Source of the DNA: Rickettsiales bacterium
GTDB taxonomy: Bacteria; Pseudomonadota; Alphaproteobacteria; Rs-D84
Reading direction: 5' to 3'
Assembly (NCBI GenBank): GCA_031283565.1
Contig: JAITBM010000089.1
Location: forward strand, 1 to 8,931
DNA length: 8,931 nt
Shown: positions 6,322 through 8,931 of the stretch, one piece after another
How the letters are laid out: every line of letters begins with the position of its first letter
Numbering within the stretch: position 1 is the stretch's first letter
Program-made: the position numbers and the translations under genes
Notes under the pieces: generated by a model
Databases searched by the model: none
What the model saw: only the letters and a program-made list of their open reading frames with translations
Told to the model about the DNA's origin: nothing

Positions 6322-6720
6322 ATGTCAGTTAATGGGGAAAAATTTATGAGAATGATGGTGTTTTTTGATTTGCCTGCCAGCACGAAAACAGAACGCGGCA
6401 ATGCAGCGCGATTCCGCACCGGGCTATTGAATGATGGGTATTATATGATGCAATGGTCGGTTTATTCTAGAATTTGCAAGGGTTTGGCAAATGTGGCGAA
6501 ACATAGCCAGCGATTAAAATGCATGCTTCCGCCAAGGGGCAGCATACGGCTTTTGGTTGTTACAGAAAAACAATTTGCAGACATGGAAATTTTGGTCGGA
6601 GGTCAGAAAAAATGGAGAAAATTGGTCACAAACAACTGCTTTTGTTCTGATCTTTTTGTTAAAAAAACAAAAAAAGCCTCCTTAAATCAGAGGCTTAATT
6701 TTATGATAATTATATCATAA
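6322..6720 (+). CDS. cas2: CRISPR adaptation protein Cas2, with a 3' end running into the array
   Basis: Cas2 is the structural partner of Cas1 in spacer integration. The ferredoxin-like core is clear: MMVFFDLP with the conserved Asp16, SVYSRICKG, and GSIRLLVVTEKQF as the last core strand. This layout is close to II-C Cas2 proteins such as that of Neisseria as I remember it. From 6322 the protein is 132 aa, longer than the usual 95-110. About 20 C-terminal residues after CSDLFV are lysine-rich, then hydrophobic. They are translated from an intrinsic terminator (stem 6674-6696), and the last residues and stop codon come from CRISPR repeat 1 (6709-6720). The start is not certain. ATG 6322 has no Shine-Dalgarno but matches the MS...FMR start of homologues, while in-frame ATG 6346 has GGGGA seven bases upstream (6334-6338). 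Confidence 0.93.
   Translation: MSVNGEKFMRMMVFFDLPASTKTERGNAARFRTGLLNDGYYMMQWSVYSRICKGLANVAKHSQRLKCMLPPRGSIRLLVVTEKQFADMEILVGGQKKWRKLVTNNCFCSDLFVKKTKKASLNQRLNFMIIIS
6661..6696 (-). terminator. Terminator of the leftward array transcripts (inside cas2)
   Basis: The stem AAGCCTC (6674-6680) / GAGGCTT (6690-6696) has seven perfect pairs and a nine-base loop. Read on the minus strand it is followed by a long U-tract broken by one G (complement of 6661-6673), a strong Rho-independent terminator for transcripts coming from the array. On the plus strand the stem is followed by TTAATTTTAT, so it may also weakly end the cas mRNA. Confidence 0.8.
6701..6720. repeat. Perfect inverted repeat at the cas2/repeat 1 junction
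   Basis: TTATGATA (6701-6708) and TATCATAA (6713-6720) are an exact 8-bp inverted repeat around ATTA. The right half lies in repeat 1 and the left half in the flank. The other repeats do not have this flank. It marks the cas-proximal border of the array and could be a leader-anchor element for Cas1-Cas2 or a structure in the orphan transcript from repeat 1. Confidence 0.55.
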
Positions 6721-7060
6721 GTGATTTGGAAAGCAAACTATAACAGGCAGTGGGACCAATGGCCTTCTTCCGGCATTATATCATAAGTGATTTGGAAAGC
6801 AAACTATAACCTATGTCGGACAACTTCGGAAAGCAGCACTATTATATCATAAGTGATTTGGAAAGCAAACTATAACATAGCTGTTTTTCGATGTGAATCT
6901 CAGACGATTATATCATAAGTGATTTGGAAAGCAAACTATAACGCTCAAACGATTTTATCACCTTTCAATTGATTATATCATAAGTAACTTGGAAAGCAAA
7001 CTATAACCCCGAAAAAATATTTTGCAATACCTATTATATCATAACTGATATGGAACGAAA
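6709..7060 (-). promoter_or_regulatory. Promoters embedded in every CRISPR repeat
   Basis: On the minus strand each repeat ends with the extended -10 element TGATATAAT, a perfect TGnTATAAT. The -10 hexamers are complements of 6709-6714, 6775-6780, 6841-6846, 6907-6912, 6972-6977 and 7033-7038. A TTGCTT hexamer lies 16 bp upstream in repeats 1-5 (for example 6731-6736) and could act as a partial -35. Initiation is predicted seven bases into the neighbouring spacer, giving guides of about 24, 24, 24, 23 and 19 nt. This is the arrangement known from Neisseria meningitidis, where crRNAs start inside spacers and do not need 5' processing. Confidence 0.8.
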
Positions 7061-7068
7061 GATTTAAT
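6709..7068 (-). CRISPR. Type II-C CRISPR array, six repeats and five spacers
   Basis: The 36-bp repeats start at 6709, 6775, 6841, 6907, 6972 and 7033. Repeats 1-4 are identical. Repeat 5 has two changes, and repeat 6 has eight, all outside the first 12 plus-strand bases. Spacers are 6745-6774, 6811-6840, 6877-6906 (30 bp each), 6943-6971 (29 bp) and 7008-7032 (25 bp). The repeat in crRNA sense is on the minus strand: it starts GTTATAGTTTGC and ends TATGATATAAT. This is shown by the minus-strand tracrRNA anti-repeat and by the GTT...AAT form common to type II repeats. The decayed repeat is cas-distal, next to lnt. I recognise no protospacer source for any spacer, and none matches elsewhere in the window. 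Confidence 0.97.
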
Positions 7069-7138
7069 ATACAAGCATGGCAGCTCGGCCGCGCAATTCG
7101 GTTAGCAATACTGTGGCGCGAAACGCATGACTACTTTA

Positions 7139-8584
7139 TTATGTCCCGCTTCGCCCGCGCTGAATCCCGCGAGACCTTCCCCGGGGCGGCACGAAGGAAG
7201 CGCGGGATTTCGGTCGGAACGCGAATAAAATCGCGGCGCAAACAAGCGCTATCAGAAACATCGTGGCGTCGCGCCCGATCGAGCGGTACCAAGTGGTCCG
7301 GCGCGGTGGAATTTCTCCGTCCAGAAACCCGCGCTCCCTGTGCGGCAGCTTGCGCAATACGGCGCCGCGATTATCAATTATTGCGGACGGCCCGGCATAG
7401 CTTGCAAAAATTACCGGCATGCCCGTTTCTATTGCCTGTCGCCGCGCCATATCAAGGTGCTGAGGCAAACCCGGCGTCCCTTCCAGCCAGGCGTCGTTCG
7501 TGATGTTGACGATATATTCGGGATTCGCGCCCGGCGCCAGCGGAGAAAGAGACCATGCGATTTCATAACACACGGACGGGGCGAAGCCGCCGATTTCCAC
7601 GGGGCCGCCGCCGGACTTGAAGCCACCGCCCGGAATCCATCTGCCCAGGGGTCTGGATTCGCCGAACGGCACAAGGCGGACTTTGTGATAAATTCCGGCA
7701 ATCCCGCCCTGCCCGATATAGACAAGCGAATTATATTCCCCCGTCACATCGCGGTATTCGGCGCCAAGCGCCAGCGCCCCGCCGAAAGGCAAATCCGGAA
7801 ACTGCGTAGTAGAATCGGCGCCAAATGGATACGCGGTTTCGGGCCACACGATCAAATCGACGTTGTTTCCGATTCCGGCCGACAGCCGAACCAACGTGTC
7901 TTTGATATGCCCTTTCATGGCGGTCGCGCTCTTTTGAAAGACAGAAAAAGCAGGCTGAACTATGCGGACGCTTTTGCCGGACGGCGAATCCGGCCCGCCG
8001 CCAATATCGGGAAATACGATAAAGAGCAACAGGGGGGCTAAGAACAAGAATTGCCGCTTGCTTTTGCCGGCGATATATTCGGGAATCGCCGCAATAGCGC
8101 CCGCGATGACAAATGTGAGCCCAAGCGCCCCGGCGGCCGCCATCATGCCGGATATTCGCGCAAAAGGCAGCGCAATATTTGCAAGCGGATTCCAGGGACA
8201 AAGCATGAAGACTTCGCGCAGCCACAGCATGAATGCCCATCCGAAAGCGAAATAAAGCGTTCGGCGCCATCCGTTTGCGCGGGCCGCAATCATGAACGGC
8301 GCGGCGAACAGCCATCCGACTATAAAGAACAAGCCGAGAATTGCGGCGATGCGGAAATACCACAAATTCGCGGATATCGGACTGGCGATCCAATAAAAAT
8401 TAGCAACCGCATAACCGGCGCCCCACCAAAAACAGTCGTTATATCCGCGCCCGCGCAGGAAATAATAGCCCGCGCCGATAGACAGCGCGGCAATTGGCCA
8501 CAGGTAGAAAGGCGCGAATCCAAGCGAGCCGATTGCGCCAAGCAGCGTCAATCCGATTTTTGATAAAACTGTCGTTTTGTTCAT
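7139..8584 (-). CDS. lnt: Apolipoprotein N-acyltransferase
   Basis: Lnt transfers an acyl chain from a phospholipid to the N-terminal cysteine of apolipoproteins in the inner membrane, the last step of lipoprotein maturation. The 481-aa protein shows about six hydrophobic helices in residues 8-190, then a periplasmic carbon-nitrogen hydrolase domain with the full catalytic set: Glu249 in VWPETAYPF, Lys301 in YHKVRLVPFGE, and Cys339 in SVCYEIAW. ITNDAW (361-366) and a final membrane helix (about 440-457) follow. The last 20 or so residues are arginine-rich and are encoded by a palindromic DNA element (7163-7209), an unusual tail. The start at 8584 fits the first helix, and no Shine-Dalgarno is evident. 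No terminator is seen between its stop and the array, so readthrough into the array in the crRNA direction is possible. Confidence 0.95.
   Translation of the reverse strand: MNKTTVLSKIGLTLLGAIGSLGFAPFYLWPIAALSIGAGYYFLRGRGYNDCFWWGAGYAVANFYWIASPISANLWYFRIAAILGLFFIVGWLFAAPFMIAARANGWRRTLYFAFGWAFMLWLREVFMLCPWNPLANIALPFARISGMMAAAGALGLTFVIAGAIAAIPEYIAGKSKRQFLFLAPLLLFIVFPDIGGGPDSPSGKSVRIVQPAFSVFQKSATAMKGHIKDTLVRLSAGIGNNVDLIVWPETAYPFGADSTTQFPDLPFGGALALGAEYRDVTGEYNSLVYIGQGGIAGIYHKVRLVPFGESRPLGRWIPGGGFKSGGGPVEIGGFAPSVCYEIAWSLSPLAPGANPEYIVNITNDAWLEGTPGLPQHLDMARRQAIETGMPVIFASYAGPSAIIDNRGAVLRKLPHRERGFLDGEIPPRRTTWYRSIGRDATMFLIALVCAAILFAFRPKSRASFVPPRGRSRGIQRGRSGT
7163..7209. repeat. Palindromic element inside the 3' end of lnt
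   Basis: AATCCCGCG (7163-7171) pairs with CGCGGGATT (7201-7209), and CTTCC (7176-7180) with GGAAG (7196-7200), forming a strong hairpin. Its outer arms resemble the ATCCCGCGG/CCGCGGGAT palindromes at 8687-8709 and 8839-8860. It is read through in frame and encodes most of the extra arginine-rich C-terminus of Lnt. The pattern recalls intragenic palindromic elements of Rickettsia and relatives. It may also protect the lnt mRNA end. Confidence 0.6.
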
Positions 8585-8593
8585 TGCCGTTTT

Positions 8594-8623
8594 ATTATTG
8601 CATACCCTGCCCGCACTTTACAA
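8594..8623 (-). promoter_or_regulatory. Candidate lnt promoter
   Basis: On the minus strand, TTGTAA (complement of 8618-8623), an 18-bp spacer ending in TGC, and AATAAT (complement of 8594-8599) form a plausible extended -10 promoter. Predicted initiation is about three bases before the lnt ATG, which would explain the absence of a Shine-Dalgarno. The match is moderate. Confidence 0.4.
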
Positions 8624-8626
8624 GAC

Positions 8627-8715
8627 TTTACAATAGTGCTTTTCCTGTTTTGTCGCGCGGCTATGCCGCGCGTCCCTATGACCTGGATCCCGCGGGTGGG
8701 CCGCGGGATGACACC
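8627..8715. repeat. Palindromic intergenic repeat, copy A
   Basis: A unit of about 89 bp with two hairpins: CGCGCGGC-TAT-GCCGCGCG (8654-8672) and ATCCCGCGG-GTGGG-CCGCGGGAT (8687-8709, nine perfect pairs). It is nearly identical to copy B, 152 bp downstream. The differences in the first hairpin are in the loop, so pairing is kept. Its type resembles GGATCCCGCGG-containing intergenic palindromes of alphaproteobacteria. It lies upstream of lnt, and no gene is seen in 8585-8931. Confidence 0.8.
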
Positions 8716-8778
8716 TTTATTATTTATGTCGCGGTATGCTACTGGGAACGTAAGTGAAGCGAGACCGAATAGTAACGT

Positions 8779-8867
8779 TTTACAATAATGCTATTCCTGT
8801 TATGTCGCGCGGCTACGCCGCGCGTTCATATGACCTGGATCCCGCGGGTGGGCCGCGGGAACAAACC
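8779..8867. repeat. Palindromic intergenic repeat, copy B
   Basis: The second copy of the unit at 8627-8715. Hairpin one (8806-8824) has the loop TAC instead of TAT. Hairpin two (8839-8860) has eight pairs, with the outermost pair lost. Weaker similarity continues to about 8900 (CGCGG followed by TTGGGAA), so the tandem period is about 152 bp and the last copy may continue past the window. Confidence 0.8.
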
Positions 8868-8931
8868 TTCTTGTTCATACCGCGGAACAACCATTGGGAA
8901 TATCTACGCGACACCCTGCTTAATGACCACT

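Noticed and set aside
7340..8563. Plus-strand open frames opposite lnt
   Set aside because: Shadows of the GC-rich lnt gene; lnt has all its catalytic motifs on the minus strand.
8494..8757. Plus-strand open frame of 87 codons
   Set aside because: It crosses the lnt start, its promoter and the palindromic repeat; the coded protein has no pattern.

Overview
The window carries a complete, compact type II-C CRISPR-Cas9 locus between a tRNA-Arg gene and lnt. The host is Gram-negative, because lnt encodes apolipoprotein N-acyltransferase of the inner membrane. GC-rich palindromes built on ATCCCGCGG/CCGCGGGAT, one of them inside a coding sequence, recall intergenic and intragenic palindromic elements of alphaproteobacteria. 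The II-C Cas9 fits that group, but the assignment is an inference from memory.

Layout. Positions 1-451 hold no convincing gene, only an imperfect inverted repeat. A sigma70-type promoter (452-479) drives tRNA-Arg(CCG) at 489-565. Positions 566-1074 are non-coding as far as I can see. A gene for a BPL_N / class I glutamine-amidotransferase-like protein follows (1110-1940), with a promoter placed so that the mRNA would be leaderless. The CRISPR locus spans 2031-7068: a minus-strand tracrRNA of about 86 nt (2116 to 2031), cas9 (1083 aa), cas1 (overlapping cas9 by 38 bp), cas2, and an array of six 36-bp repeats and five spacers. There is no csn2 or cas4, which fits subtype II-C. lnt lies on the minus strand (8584-7139) and points toward the array. 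The last 300 bases hold two copies of a palindromic repeat with a 152-bp period.

How the parts work together. Read on the minus strand, each repeat starts GTTATAG and ends in the extended -10 sequence TGATATAAT, so each repeat can start transcription inside the next spacer, as described for Neisseria meningitidis. Predicted guides are about 24 nt for the three full-length spacers. The tracrRNA matches the first 23 repeat positions (22 identical plus one G-U pair). Its strong promoter overlaps, on the opposite strand, a weaker candidate cas9 promoter. Leftward array transcription should stop at a strong hairpin with a U-tract that lies inside the 3' end of cas2, and cas2 itself ends within repeat 1. 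The cas-distal repeat has decayed, except for its promoter half.

Most unusual features: overlapping divergent tracrRNA/cas9 promoters, cas2 fused into the terminator and first repeat, preserved promoter function in the dying repeat, wobble-compensated changes in repeat 5, and a palindromic element encoding the Lnt tail.
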